DNA of 64,000 nt, from positions 1-64,000 of the forward strand of contig NZ_JAJOZK010000012.1 of the NCBI RefSeq assembly GCF_022419185.1. Reading direction: 5' to 3'. The DNA comes from Thermomonas flagellata. Its GTDB lineage: Bacteria > Pseudomonadota > Gammaproteobacteria > Xanthomonadales > Xanthomonadaceae. Shown one piece after another: positions 15,374-24,431 of this stretch (the stretch's first letter is position 1; every line of letters begins with the position of its first letter). The translations under genes were made by a program, and so were the position numbers. Under the pieces are notes generated by a model. That model saw only the letters and a list, made by a program, of their open reading frames with translations, searched no databases and was not told where the DNA came from.

Positions 15374-16771
15374 ATGCGGATCGCCGACCTGCAAGGGCAC
15401 CGGCTGGCGCTGTGGGGCTGGGGCCGGGAGGGACGCGCCGCCCACCGCGCGCTGCGCGCGCGCCTGCCGGGGCAGCCGATCACCCTGCTGTGCGGCGCGG
15501 CGGAGGCGGCCGAGGCCGCGGCCCTGGGCGATCCGCTGCTGGCGGTCGAAGTCGCCGGCGAGGCGCCGGACCTGGCGCGTTTCGAAGTGGTGGTGAAGTC
15601 GCCGGGGATCAGCCCCTACCGGCCGGAGGCCGTGCTCGCCGCGGAGCGGGGCACCCGGTTCCTCGGCGGCACCGCGCTGTGGTTCGCCGAGCGCGCGGAC
15701 GCCGACGGCGCGCTCGCCAACGTGCTGTGCGTCACCGGCACCAAGGGCAAGAGCACCACCAGCGCGCTGCTGGCGCACCTGTTGCGCGCCGCCGGGCTGC
15801 GCACCGCGCTGGCCGGCAACATCGGGCTGCCGCTGCTGGAGCTGCTGGACGCGCAGGCCGACGCCTGGGCGATCGAACTGTCCAGCTACCAGACCGGCGA
15901 CGTCGCCGCCTCCGGCGCGCATCCGCAGGTCGCGATCGTCACCAACCTGCATCCGGAGCACCTGGACTGGCACGGCGGGCAGGCGCGCTACTTCGCCGAC
16001 AAGCTGGCGCTGGTGACCGCGGCGCGCCCGCGGATCGCGGTGCTCAACGCCGCCGACCCGCACCTGGCGGCGCTCGACCTGCCGCACAGCCGGCTGCGCT
16101 GGTACGGCGACGCGCGCGGCTGGCACCTGCGCGGGGACGCGCTGTATCGCGGCCGGGACTGGGTGATGGACACCGCGCGCCTGCCGCTGCCGGGGCGCCA
16201 CAACCGCAGCAACCTGTGCGCGGTGCTGACCGCGCTGGACGCCTACGGGCTGGACGCGGCGGCGCTGGCGTCGCACGCGGCCACGTTCCGGCCGCTGCCG
16301 CACCGCCTGCAGCCGCTGGGCGAGCGCGACGGTGTGCTGTACGTGGACGACTCGATCAGCACCACCCCGATGGCCACCCTGGCCGCGCTGGAGGTCTACG
16401 CCGACCGCCCGGTGGCGGTGCTGGTCGGCGGCCACGACCGCGGCCTGCCGTGGGACGGCTTCGCCGACGCGCTGCGCACGCGCGCGCCGCGCGCGGTGGT
16501 GACCCTGGGCCAGAACGGCCCGCGCATCCACGCCCTGCTGGCGCCGCTGGCGGCGGAGGGACGCTTCGCGCTGGCGGCGGCCGGCGACCTCGCCGAGGCG
16601 GTGGCGCGGGCGCGCGCGGCGCTGCCGGCCGGCGGCGTGGTGCTGCTCTCGCCCGGCGCGCCGAGCTTCGGTGCCTACCGCGACTATGTCGCCCGCGGCC
16701 GCCACTTCGCCGAGCTGGCCGGGTTCGATCCGGACGCGACCGCCGGCATCCCGGGGCTGGGCATCGCCTGA
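15374..16771 (+). CDS. murD2: UDP-MurNAc-L-alanine--L-glutamate ligase MurD2
   Basis: A 465-residue Mur ligase. The N-terminal Rossmann-like UDP-binding domain starts [17 protein letters not shown]. The central ATPase carries GTKGKST at 122-128, ELSSYQ and the [11 protein letters not shown] metal-binding motif. The C-terminal domain has [24 protein letters not shown]. It is MurD-shaped, but the neighbour murL identifies it as MurD2, which adds L-Glu rather than D-Glu to UDP-MurNAc-L-Ala. The product is then corrected by MurL. It is the last gene of the lysAC-murL-murD2 unit. A conventional murD could still be present in the dcw cluster outside this window. Confidence 0.92.
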   Translation: MRIADLQGHRLALWGWGREGRAAHRALRARLPGQPITLLCGAAEAAEAAALGDPLLAVEVAGEAPDLARFEVVVKSPGISPYRPEAVLAAERGTRFLGGTALWFAERADADGALANVLCVTGTKGKSTTSALLAHLLRAAGLRTALAGNIGLPLLELLDAQADAWAIELSSYQTGDVAASGAHPQVAIVTNLHPEHLDWHGGQARYFADKLALVTAARPRIAVLNAADPHLAALDLPHSRLRWYGDARGWHLRGDALYRGRDWVMDTARLPLPGRHNRSNLCAVLTALDAYGLDAAALASHAATFRPLPHRLQPLGERDGVLYVDDSISTTPMATLAALEVYADRPVAVLVGGHDRGLPWDGFADALRTRAPRAVVTLGQNGPRIHALLAPLAAEGRFALAAAGDLAEAVARARAALPAGGVVLLSPGAPSFGAYRDYVARGRHFAELAGFDPDATAGIPGLGIA

Positions 16772-16839
16772 GGCGTGCTTCACGGCGCGCGAAGGCGCGG
16801 GCGCTATCGTGCCTCGTCCCTGCCACCGGAGGTTGCCCC

Positions 16840-17622
16840 ATGCGCCGCCTGCTGCTCGCCCTCGCCGGGCTGTTCGCTGCCACCCCCGCCCTCGCCGCCA
16901 TGCAGACCCGCCCGGTGGAATGGACCCAGGGCGAGGACCGCTTCAGCGGCTACGTGGTGTACGACGACGCCAGCCGCGCGCCGCGCCCGGGCCTGCTGAT
17001 GGTGCCGGACTGGTACGGGGTCACCCCGGCCGCGCTGGACAAGGCCCGCCAGCAGGCCGGCCGCGACTACGTGGTGTTCGTGGTGGACATGTTCGGCAAG
17101 GGCGTGCGCCCGGCGAACGACCAGCAGGCGCTGGCGCAGGTGCAGGCGCTGTACCCGAAGCCGGAGCTGATGCGCGCGCGCATGCAGGCGGCGCTCGAGG
17201 CGTTCCGCGCGCAGGCCGGCAAGGTGCCGCTGGACGCCGCGAAGATCGCCGCGTTCGGCTTCTGCTTCGGCGGTTCCTCGGTGCTGGAGCTGGCGCGCAG
17301 CGGCGCCCCGCTGGCGGCCGTGGTCAGCTTCCACGGCGGGCTCAAGACCGCATCGCCGGCGGCACCGGGCGCGGTCAAGGCACCGCTGCTGGTGCTCAAC
17401 GGCGCCGACGACGCCAGCCAGAAGGACGCGATCGTGCCGTTCGAGCAGGAGATGACGCGCGCCGGGGCCGACTGGACCTTCGTCAACTTCGGCGGCGCGG
17501 TGCACTGCTTCGCGCTGGAGACCGCCGACAAGCCCGGCTGCAAGTACGACCCGCGCGCGGCGCGGCGGGCCTACGCGATGATGCACACCTTCCTGCGCGA
17601 GCGCTTCGGGCCGCGCGGCTGA
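16840..17622 (+). CDS. Exported dienelactone hydrolase-family protein
   Basis: A 260-residue protein with a signal peptide (MRRLLLALAGLFAATPALAA, 1-20). The dienelactone-hydrolase fold keeps the Cys nucleophile: GFCFGG with Cys142, Asp190 in NGADD and His222 in AVHCFA form the triad. Family members open lactone or enol-ester rings; periplasmic ones have no agreed substrate. CGGAGG lies 8 bases before the ATG. It is 68 bases after murD2, so it has its own translation start and may have its own promoter. It meets ispB tail to tail with only 9 bases between stops. Confidence 0.85.
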   Translation: MRRLLLALAGLFAATPALAAMQTRPVEWTQGEDRFSGYVVYDDASRAPRPGLLMVPDWYGVTPAALDKARQQAGRDYVVFVVDMFGKGVRPANDQQALAQVQALYPKPELMRARMQAALEAFRAQAGKVPLDAAKIAAFGFCFGGSSVLELARSGAPLAAVVSFHGGLKTASPAAPGAVKAPLLVLNGADDASQKDAIVPFEQEMTRAGADWTFVNFGGAVHCFALETADKPGCKYDPRAARRAYAMMHTFLRERFGPRG

Positions 17623-17631
17623 GCGCGGCCC

Positions 17632-18633
17632 TCAGTGGTCGCGGGCGACCGCGTAGCGCGCCAGTCCGCGCAGGGCGCGCACGTGCGGGTTGTCCGCGAG
17701 CGCCGCGAGCGCGTCCTCCGCGGCCTGCGCGTGTTCGCGCGCGCGGGCGCGGCTGTAGGCCAGGCTGCCGGCCCGGTCGATCGCCGCCTGCACCTGGGCC
17801 AGCGCGGCGCGCTCGCCGGCCTCGACGATCCGCCGCAGCTGGGCGCGGGTGGCCGCGTCCGCCTGCTGCATGGCGTGGATCAGCGGCAGGGTCATCTTGC
17901 CCTCGGCGAGGTCGTCGCCGAGCTGCTTGCCGAGCGCCTCGGCGTCGGCGGCGTAGTCGAGCACGTCGTCGGCGATCTGGAACGCCAACCCGAGGTGGCG
18001 GCCGTAGGCGTGCAGGGCCTGCCGCTGTGCCGGCGCGGCCCCGGCCAGCAGCGCGCCCAGCTCGGTCGCGGCGGCGAACAGGATCGCGGTCTTGCGCTCG
18101 ATCACCCGCAGGTAGGCCGCCTCGTCGGTGTCCGGGTTGCGCACGTGCAGCAGCTGCAGCACCTCGCCCTCGGCGATCTGGTTGGTGGTGTCGGCGAGGA
18201 TCCGCATCACTTCCGGCTGCTGCAGCTCGACCATCAGCTGGAAGCTGCGCGAATACAGGAAGTCGCCGACCAGCACCGAGGCCGCGTTGCCCCAGACCGC
18301 GTTGGCGGTGCGGCGGCCGCGGCGCAGGTCGGAGTCGTCGACCACGTCGTCGTGCAGCAGGGTGGCGGTGTGGATGAACTCGACCACCGCCGCCAGCTGG
18401 TGCGCGTCCGCGCCGCGGTGGCCGAGCGCGCCGGCGGCCAGCAGCAGCAGCAGCGGGCGCAGGCGCTTGCCGCCGGCGCCGATGATGTACTCGGCGACCT
18501 GGTTGACCAGCGCGACGTCGGACGCCAGCCGGCGCCGGATCAGCGCGTCGACCGCGGCCATGTCGGCGGCGGCCAGGGCCTGGATGGCGGCCAGGTCGGG
18601 GCGAGCGTCTGGCGCGGCGGCGGTGTCGGGCAT
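17632..18633 (-). CDS. ispB: Octaprenyl diphosphate synthase
   Basis: A 333-residue trans-polyprenyl diphosphate synthase. The first Asp-rich motif is [18 protein letters not shown] (DDVVDD at 95-100). The second is [10 protein letters not shown] (222-226). GGKRLRP (54-60) binds IPP/allylic phosphate. Length and motif spacing match IspB, which makes the C40 side chain of ubiquinone-8; menaquinone is not expected in this family. The start (ATG 18633) is preceded by a perfect TATAAT. It is transcribed divergently from ssb across 162 bases. Confidence 0.93.
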   Translation of the reverse strand: MPDTAAAPDARPDLAAIQALAAADMAAVDALIRRRLASDVALVNQVAEYIIGAGGKRLRPLLLLLAAGALGHRGADAHQLAAVVEFIHTATLLHDDVVDDSDLRRGRRTANAVWGNAASVLVGDFLYSRSFQLMVELQQPEVMRILADTTNQIAEGEVLQLLHVRNPDTDEAAYLRVIERKTAILFAAATELGALLAGAAPAQRQALHAYGRHLGLAFQIADDVLDYAADAEALGKQLGDDLAEGKMTLPLIHAMQQADAATRAQLRRIVEAGERAALAQVQAAIDRAGSLAYSRARAREHAQAAEDALAALADNPHVRALRGLARYAVARDH

Positions 18634-18660
18634 GGGCAGGACGGGCGGCGGGACGCGGCG

Positions 18661-18666
18661 ATTATA
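18661..18666 (-). promoter_or_regulatory. Perfect -10 (TATAAT) for ispB
   Basis: The minus strand reads CACCTATAATCGCC. The hexamer lies 27 bases upstream of the ispB ATG. The -35 region at the expected distance is GC-rich and poor, so the -10 probably dominates. Confidence 0.5.
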
Positions 18667-18743
18667 GGTGCAGGCCTGCGCCGCACGGGGCGTTCGTCCG
18701 ACCGGCACGCGCGGCCTGCGCCGGTGGCGCGCCGGGCCGCTGG

Positions 18744-18749
18744 TATCAT
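18744..18749 (+). promoter_or_regulatory. Probable -10 (TATCAT) for ssb
   Basis: TATCAT sits 46 bases before the ssb ATG in an otherwise very GC-rich stretch. No good -35 is seen. Confidence 0.35.
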
Positions 18750-18795
18750 CCCATGGCGCGGCCCGGCACGGGCGGCACCCAAGGCGAGGAAGCAC

Positions 18796-19287
18796 ATGGC
18801 ACGCGGCGTCAACAAGGTCATCCTGGTCGGCAACCTGGGCAACGATCCGGACGTGAAGTACACCCAGGGCGGGATGGCGATCACCACGCTCTCGCTCGCC
18901 ACCACCAGCGTGCGCAAGGACCGCGACGGCAACACCCAGGAGCGCACCGAATGGCACCGGGTCAAGCTGTTCGGCAAGCTCGGCGAGATCGCCGGCGAAT
19001 ACCTGAAGAAGGGCCGCCAGGTCTACATCGAAGGTTCGATCCGCTACGACAAGTTCACCGGCCAGGACGGGCAGGAGCGCTACATCACCGAGATCGTCGC
19101 CGACGAGATGCAGATGCTCGGCGGCGGCGACGGCATGCGCGGCGGCGGCGAGGGCGGCGGCTATGCGGCGCGCGGCGGCGAGCGCCCATCGCGCCCGGCC
19201 CCGGCGCAGCGGCGCGAGCCCGCGCCGGCCCCGGCCAAGCCGTCCGGCTTCGACGACGTGCCGTTCGACGACGACATCCCGTTCTGA
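18796..19287 (+). CDS. ssb: Single-stranded DNA-binding protein
   Basis: A 163-residue SSB. The OB-fold (1-110) begins [19 protein letters not shown] and includes the conserved [24 protein letters not shown] Gly/Arg/Pro-rich disordered tail (about 112-150) follows, then the acidic tip [11 protein letters not shown] that recruits repair and replication partners. GAGG lies 7 bases before the ATG. rmlB begins 23 bases after the stop, so some read-through into the rhamnose operon is possible. Confidence 0.97.
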   Translation: MARGVNKVILVGNLGNDPDVKYTQGGMAITTLSLATTSVRKDRDGNTQERTEWHRVKLFGKLGEIAGEYLKKGRQVYIEGSIRYDKFTGQDGQERYITEIVADEMQMLGGGDGMRGGGEGGGYAARGGERPSRPAPAQRREPAPAPAKPSGFDDVPFDDDIPF

Positions 19288-19310
19288 TTCGCGCTGCAAG
19301 GAGGCAGGCG

Positions 19311-20369
19311 GTGACGACGACCTGGCTGGTCACCGGCGGCGCCGGTTTCATCGGAGGCAATTTCGTGCTCGGCGCGGTGCGGCGCGGCATCCGGGTGGTG
19401 AACCTGGACGCGCTGACCTACGCCGGCAACCGCGACACCCTCGCCGCGCTGGACGGCGATCCGCGGCATGTGTTCGTGCACGGCGACATCGGCGACCGCG
19501 CCCTGGTGGCGCGGCTGCTGGCCGAGCACCGCCCGCAGGCGATCTTGAACTTCGCCGCCGAAAGCCACGTCGACCGCTCGATCGACGGTCCGGCCGCGTT
19601 CGTGCAGACCAACGTGGTCGGCACCCTGGCCCTGCTGGAGGCCGCGCGCGACTACTGGAAGTCGCTGCAGGGCGAGGCGCGCGAGGCGTTCCGCTTCCTG
19701 CACGTGTCCACCGACGAGGTGTACGGCAGCCTCGGCGAGACCGGCGCCTTCACCGAGGACACCCCGTACGCGCCGAACTCGCCGTACGCCGCGTCCAAGG
19801 CCGCCTCCGACCACCTGGTGCGCGCGTTCCACCACACCTACGGGCTGCCGACCCTCACCACCAACTGCAGCAACAACTACGGTCCGTACCAGTTCCCGGA
19901 GAAGCTCATCCCGCTGATCATCGCGCGGGCGCTGGCCGGCGAGCCGCTGCCGGTGTACGGCGACGGCCGCCAGGTGCGCGACTGGCTGTACGTGGCCGAC
20001 CACTGCGCGGCGATCGAGACGGTGCTCGCCGGCGGCCGGGTGGGCGAGACCTACAACATCGGCGGCAACGCCGAGAAGCGCAACCTCGAGGTGGTGGAGG
20101 TCCTGTGCGACCTGCTGGACGCGCGCCGCCCGCGCGCCGACGGCCGCAGCTACCGCGCGCAGATCGCGTTCGTCGCCGACCGTCCCGGGCACGACCGCCG
20201 CTATGCGATCGACGCCGGCAAGCTGCGCCGCGAGTTGGGCTGGTCGCCGGCGCACAGCTTCGAGCAGGGCATCGCACACACGGTGGATTGGTACCTCGCG
20301 CACCAGGACTGGGTGGCGCGGGTGCTGGACGGCAGCTACCGGCTGCAGCGGATCGGGACGGCGGCATGA
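19311..20369 (+). CDS. rmlB: dTDP-glucose 4,6-dehydratase
   Basis: A 352-residue extended short-chain dehydrogenase. It has the NAD-binding GGAGFIGG at 9-16, [10 protein letters not shown] with the catalytic TDE at 134-136, the YxxxK pair Y159/K163 ([13 protein letters not shown]), and [17 protein letters not shown] typical of RmlB. It converts dTDP-D-glucose to dTDP-4-keto-6-deoxyglucose, step 2 of dTDP-L-rhamnose synthesis. The start is GTG at 19311 with AGGAGG 7 bases upstream. Its TGA overlaps the ATG of rmlA. Rhamnose is destined for LPS or exopolysaccharide. Confidence 0.96.
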   Translation: MTTTWLVTGGAGFIGGNFVLGAVRRGIRVVNLDALTYAGNRDTLAALDGDPRHVFVHGDIGDRALVARLLAEHRPQAILNFAAESHVDRSIDGPAAFVQTNVVGTLALLEAARDYWKSLQGEAREAFRFLHVSTDEVYGSLGETGAFTEDTPYAPNSPYAASKAASDHLVRAFHHTYGLPTLTTNCSNNYGPYQFPEKLIPLIIARALAGEPLPVYGDGRQVRDWLYVADHCAAIETVLAGGRVGETYNIGGNAEKRNLEVVEVLCDLLDARRPRADGRSYRAQIAFVADRPGHDRRYAIDAGKLRRELGWSPAHSFEQGIAHTVDWYLAHQDWVARVLDGSYRLQRIGTAA

Positions 20370-21274
20370 GCAGCGGGACGGGCGAGGGCATGGCGCGCAA
20401 GGGCATCGTGCTGGCCGGCGGCTCCGGCACCCGGCTCTATCCGATCACCCAGGCGATCAGCAAGCAGCTGCTGCCGGTGTACGACAAGCCGATGGTGTAC
20501 TACCCGTTGAGCGTGCTGATGCTGGCCGGCATCCGCGAGGTGCTGGTGATCAACACCCCGCACGAGCAGGCGCTGTTCCAGCGCCTGCTCGGCGATGGCA
20601 GCCAGTGGGGCATGCGCATCGAATACGCGGTGCAGCCGCGCCCGGACGGGCTGGCGCAGGCGCTGCTGATCGGCCGCGAGTTCCTCGCCGGGGCGCCGTG
20701 CTGCCTGGTGCTGGGCGACAACATCTTCCATGGCGACGGCCTGACCGCGCTGCTGCAGCAGGCGGACGCGCGCCGCCACGGCGCCACCGTGTTCGGCTAC
20801 TGGGTGCGCGATCCGGAGCGCTACGGCGTGGCCGAGTTCGATGCCGAGGGGCGGGTGGTGGGCCTCGAGGAGAAACCGGCGCGCCCGAAGTCGAACTACG
20901 CCGTGACCGGGCTGTACTTCTACGACGGCCGCGCCAGCGACTTCGCCGCGCAGCTGGCGCCCTCCGCGCGCGGCGAGCTGGAGATCACCGACCTCAACCG
21001 CCGCTACCTCGAGGACGGCAGCCTGCACCTTCAGACCATGGGCCGCGGCTTCGCCTGGCTCGACACCGGCACCCACGAGTCGCTGGTGGAGGCCGCAAGC
21101 TTCATCGAGACGATCGAGAAGCGCCAGGGCCTGCGGGTGTGCTGCCCGGAGGAGATCGCCTACTTCAACGGCTGGATCGACGCCGAGCGCCTGCGCGCGC
21201 TGGCGCAGCCGCTGGCCAAGAACGGCTACGGCCAGTACCTGTTGTCGCTGCTGGAGCACGGGCGGATCGCATGA
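20366..21274 (+). CDS. rmlA: Glucose-1-phosphate thymidylyltransferase
   Basis: A 302-residue nucleotidyltransferase with [42 protein letters not shown] (metal/nucleotide site), VEFD-like '[17 protein letters not shown]' and [10 protein letters not shown]. It makes dTDP-glucose, step 1 of the pathway. The start at 20366 forms an ATGA overlap with rmlB and is preferred here. A second in-frame ATG at 20390 ([11 protein letters not shown]) would give 294 residues, closer to the usual family length, so the true start is uncertain by 8 residues. Confidence 0.95.
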   Translation: MSSGTGEGMARKGIVLAGGSGTRLYPITQAISKQLLPVYDKPMVYYPLSVLMLAGIREVLVINTPHEQALFQRLLGDGSQWGMRIEYAVQPRPDGLAQALLIGREFLAGAPCCLVLGDNIFHGDGLTALLQQADARRHGATVFGYWVRDPERYGVAEFDAEGRVVGLEEKPARPKSNYAVTGLYFYDGRASDFAAQLAPSARGELEITDLNRRYLEDGSLHLQTMGRGFAWLDTGTHESLVEAASFIETIEKRQGLRVCCPEEIAYFNGWIDAERLRALAQPLAKNGYGQYLLSLLEHGRIA

Positions 21275-21834
21275 AGCTGCACGCGACCCGCCTGCCCGAG
21301 TGCGTGGTGGTCGAACCGGCCGTGCACGGGGATGACCGCGGCTGGTTCTACGAGGGCTGGAACGCAGAGCGCTTCCGTGCGCACGGCCTGCCGGGCGCCT
21401 TCGTGCAGCACAACGTCAGCCGCTCCCGCCGCGGCGTGCTGCGCGGGCTGCACTACCAGTGGCCGCAGCATCCGCAGGGCAAGCTGGTCAGCGTGCTGGA
21501 GGGCGAGGTGTACGACGTCGCGGTCGACATCCGCCGCGGCTCGCCACGCTTCGGCCAGCACGCCGCGGTGCTGCTGTCGGCGGACAACCACCGCCAGTTC
21601 TGGATCCCGCCCGGGTTCGCGCACGGGTTCCTGGTGCTGAGCGAACACGCCACCTTCAGCTACCTGTGCAGCGCGCCGTACGACCGCGCCAATGACCGCG
21701 CGCTGCGCTGGGACGATCCGCAGCTGGCGATCGACTGGCCGCTGGCCGAGGTCGCGCTGTCGGCCAAGGACGCCGCGGCGCCGGCCCTGGATGCGGTCGA
21801 TCCGGGGTGGCTGCCGGATTATCCGGGCGCATGA
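21271..21834 (+). CDS. rmlC: dTDP-4-dehydrorhamnose 3,5-epimerase
   Basis: A 187-residue cupin of normal RmlC length. It shows [33 protein letters not shown] (base catalyst His in the RGLHYQ motif), [18 protein letters not shown] and [24 protein letters not shown]. It epimerises C3 and C5 of the 4-keto sugar. It overlaps rmlA and rmlD by ATGA junctions at both ends, so the four proteins are probably made in balanced amounts. Confidence 0.95.
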   Translation: MKLHATRLPECVVVEPAVHGDDRGWFYEGWNAERFRAHGLPGAFVQHNVSRSRRGVLRGLHYQWPQHPQGKLVSVLEGEVYDVAVDIRRGSPRFGQHAAVLLSADNHRQFWIPPGFAHGFLVLSEHATFSYLCSAPYDRANDRALRWDDPQLAIDWPLAEVALSAKDAAAPALDAVDPGWLPDYPGA

Positions 21835-22718
21835 GGCTGCTGCTGCTCGGCGGCAACGGCCAGGTGGGCCGCGAACTGCGGCGCACCCTGCCGGCGCTGG
21901 GCGAGGTGGTGGTGGCCACCCGCGACGGGCGCGAGGCCGACCATGCCGCGGACTTCACCCGGCCGCAGGCGGTGGCCGCGCTGGTGGACGCGCTGAGGCC
22001 GGACGTGGTCGTCAACGCCGCCGCCTACACCGCGGTCGACCGCGCCGAGAGCGAACCGGCGCTTGCGTTCCAGGTCAATGCCGAGACCCCGGCCGCGGTC
22101 GCCGCCGCGTGCGCGCGCCACGGCGCGTGCCTGCTGCACTACTCGACCGACTATGTGTTCGACGGCTTGGCCAGCCGGCCCTACCGCGAGGACGACCCGA
22201 CCGCCCCGACCGGGGTCTACGGCGCCAGCAAGCTGGCCGGCGAGCGGGCGATCGCCGCCAGCGGCGCGCACCACTTGATCCTGCGCACGGCGTGGGTGTA
22301 CGCCGCGCACGGCCACAATTTCGTGCGCACCATGTTGCGCCTGGCCGACGCGCGCGAGGAACTGCGGGTGGTGGCCGACCAGGTCGGTTGCCCCACGTCG
22401 GCGGCCTGGATCGCGCAGGCCACGGCGCAGGTGCTGCAGGCGCGGCCCGCCGAATCCGGCCTCTGGCACCTGGCCTGCGCCGGGCAGACCAGCTGGCACG
22501 GCTTCGCCAGCGCGATCGTGGCCGAGGCGCACGCGCGCGGCCTGCTGGCGCGGGCGCCGCGGGTGGTGGCCATCCCCAGCGCCGACTACCCGACCCCGGC
22601 GCGGCGTCCGCCGTGGTCGGTGCTCGATACCGGCCGCCTGCAGCGCAGCTTCGGCATCCAGCCGCCGGACTGGCGCGTCGCGCTGCGGCCGGTGCTGCGC
22701 GCGCTCGCCGCGGCCTGA
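21831..22718 (+). CDS. rmlD: dTDP-4-dehydrorhamnose reductase
   Basis: A 295-residue short-chain reductase with GGNGQVGREL at 7-16 for NAD(P)H, NAAAYTAVDRAES, HYSTDYVFDG and the YGASK catalytic pair. These are hallmark RmlD motifs. It performs the final reduction to dTDP-L-rhamnose. It is the last gene of rmlBACD. Its stop lies 3 bases from the stop of the convergent acyltransferase gene, leaving no room for a hairpin terminator between them. Confidence 0.95.
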   Translation: MRLLLLGGNGQVGRELRRTLPALGEVVVATRDGREADHAADFTRPQAVAALVDALRPDVVVNAAAYTAVDRAESEPALAFQVNAETPAAVAAACARHGACLLHYSTDYVFDGLASRPYREDDPTAPTGVYGASKLAGERAIAASGAHHLILRTAWVYAAHGHNFVRTMLRLADAREELRVVADQVGCPTSAAWIAQATAQVLQARPAESGLWHLACAGQTSWHGFASAIVAEAHARGLLARAPRVVAIPSADYPTPARRPPWSVLDTGRLQRSFGIQPPDWRVALRPVLRALAAA

Positions 22719-22721
22719 GCC

Positions 22722-23786
22722 TCAGCCCGCCGCGGCGGCGGCCGGCGGCGCGCCGAGCAGGCGCGCCTTCAGGCGCAGTGCCGGGCGCTCCACCAGGAAC
22801 CACGAACCGGTGGCCAGCCCCAGCGCCAGCAGGCTGGCCCACAGGGTGTTGTGCCACGGCCCGCCGGGGGATGCGGTCTGCACCAGCTGCGCCGCCGGCC
22901 AGCCGTACAGGTACAGCCCGTAGGACAGATCGACGTGGCGGATGCGCGGCCAGCGCGGCACCAGCGCCAGCCACAGCGTCCCGTAGCCGACCAGCGCGAA
23001 ATAGACCGCGGCGAAGGCCGGGGTGCCGCGGGCGAGCGCGGCCAGCGCGAGCAGCCCCAGCAGCGGCGCGCCGCGCAGCTGCACCCGCGCGCGCAGCACC
23101 CACAGCAGGGTGCCGGTGGCGAAGAACGCGGTGCACCAGGCGTAGTTGGCCAGGTGGTCCGGCAGCGGGCGCCGCCACCAGGCGATGCCGGCCAGCGTGG
23201 CGATTCCCAGCAGCCACAGCGGCAGGTAGCGGCGCGGCGCGAGCAGCCCGGCGAGGGCGGCCAGCAGCAGGGCCAGGTACAGCCGCGCCTCGACCGGCAG
23301 CGTCCACAGCGAGCCGTTGACCGCCGGGTTCGGCAGCCCGTCGAACACCCCGGGCAGGAAGTAGCGGCTCGACCACAGGCTGGCATTGACCCACAGGTAG
23401 TCCCAGGTGCGCGGGTCGCGCCAGTAGCCCGGATCGGTGGTCAGCAGCGGGCCGAGCACCAGCACGCTGAGCGCCACGCACACCGCCAGCCCCGGCAGCA
23501 GGCGCAGCGCCCGCGCCAGCAGGTAGGCGCCGGGCCGATGGCGCTCCAGGCTGGCGGCGATCAGAAAGCCGCTGATCACGAAGAACACGTCCACCGCCAG
23601 CGCGCCGGCGAACTTGGTGCCGGTGAGCAGCGCGACCATATCCCCGCCGGGCGTGCCGGTGATCGCCCAGGCATGGCCGTGGATCACCAGCCAGGCGGCC
23701 ACCAGGCGCAGCAGGTTGAAGTTGTTGCCGCCGCGCCGCCAGGCGTCGGCGAGGGTCGGGGCAGGGCGGGCGATGGCGGCGGGCAT
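22722..23786 (-). CDS. Acyltransferase 3 / OafA-type membrane acyltransferase
   Basis: A 354-residue protein with about ten membrane helices. The N-terminus NNFNLLRLVAAWLVIHGHAW carries the family's Arg and His of helix 1, followed by FFVISGFLIAASLER (the FFxxSGFL motif) and RALRLLPGL. This is the acyltransferase-3 family, which moves acetyl or other acyl groups onto surface glycans across the inner membrane. Convergent to the rhamnose operon by 3 bases, it could modify rhamnose-containing polysaccharide, but the location is the only evidence for that. Confidence 0.85.
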   Translation of the reverse strand: MPAAIARPAPTLADAWRRGGNNFNLLRLVAAWLVIHGHAWAITGTPGGDMVALLTGTKFAGALAVDVFFVISGFLIAASLERHRPGAYLLARALRLLPGLAVCVALSVLVLGPLLTTDPGYWRDPRTWDYLWVNASLWSSRYFLPGVFDGLPNPAVNGSLWTLPVEARLYLALLLAALAGLLAPRRYLPLWLLGIATLAGIAWWRRPLPDHLANYAWCTAFFATGTLLWVLRARVQLRGAPLLGLLALAALARGTPAFAAVYFALVGYGTLWLALVPRWPRIRHVDLSYGLYLYGWPAAQLVQTASPGGPWHNTLWASLLALGLATGSWFLVERPALRLKARLLGAPPAAAAAG

Positions 23787-23948
23787 CGGCGCATTGTGCG
23801 GGCGGCGTGTGGCGCGTGCGCAGGTTGTGACCGGCAGCGCGGATTTCGCGCGGGCGCAGGGCTAGGGTCGCAGTCGCGTGCAGGCCGCAGGTGCCTGCGC
23901 ACAGGGGGCGCGGCGGCGCCGGGGACGCAGGCCGGACGGGAGACGGAC

Positions 23949-24431
23949 ATGGGCATGCTGGACGTGCTGCGCGGATGGCTGGGCGGTGGGCGAGGCACCG
24001 CGCAGGCACCGCAGGTGCAAATGCTGGTGGACAACGTGGGCGAGGCGCATGCCCCGGACGAGATCGACGGGCTCGACTTCAGGAAGGCGATCGATGCCCA
24101 CGTGCACTGGAAGCAGCGGTTGCAGGCCGTGATCGAGGGCCACAGCGCAGAGAGCCTGGATGTGGCCACGGTCGCGCGCGACGACCGCTGCGTGCTCGGG
24201 CAGTGGATCCACGGTGCCGGCCGCGTCAGCCACGGCCACCTGGCGCAGTTCGCGCAGCTGCGCGAGCACCATGCGGACTTCCACGTGTGCGCGGCGGCGG
24301 TGCTGGCGGAGGCGCAGGCCGGCCATGTGCAGGAAGCGCAGCGGCAACTGGGTGGGCAGTACGCGCGCGCGTCCGAGCAGGTCAAGCACGACCTGATCCG
24401 GCTCTACCTGGCGCTGACCAAGATGCCTTGA
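23949..24431 (+). CDS. Stand-alone CZB (chemoreceptor zinc-binding) domain protein
   Basis: A 160-residue helical protein. After a short N-terminus (MGMLDVLRGWLGGG) comes DFRKAIDAHVHWKQRLQAVI (His51), DRCVLGQWIHGAG (Cys81) and LREHHADFHVCAA (His108, His112). This is the His/Cys/His/His zinc set of the CZB domain. CZB normally sits at the end of chemoreceptors or diguanylate cyclases and senses zinc or oxidants such as HOCl through the Zn-Cys centre. Here no receptor or GGDEF domain is attached. GGGAG precedes the ATG by 7 bases. Its last 28 bases overlap the convergent M15 peptidase gene. Confidence 0.85.
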   Translation: MGMLDVLRGWLGGGRGTAQAPQVQMLVDNVGEAHAPDEIDGLDFRKAIDAHVHWKQRLQAVIEGHSAESLDVATVARDDRCVLGQWIHGAGRVSHGHLAQFAQLREHHADFHVCAAAVLAEAQAGHVQEAQRQLGGQYARASEQVKHDLIRLYLALTKMP

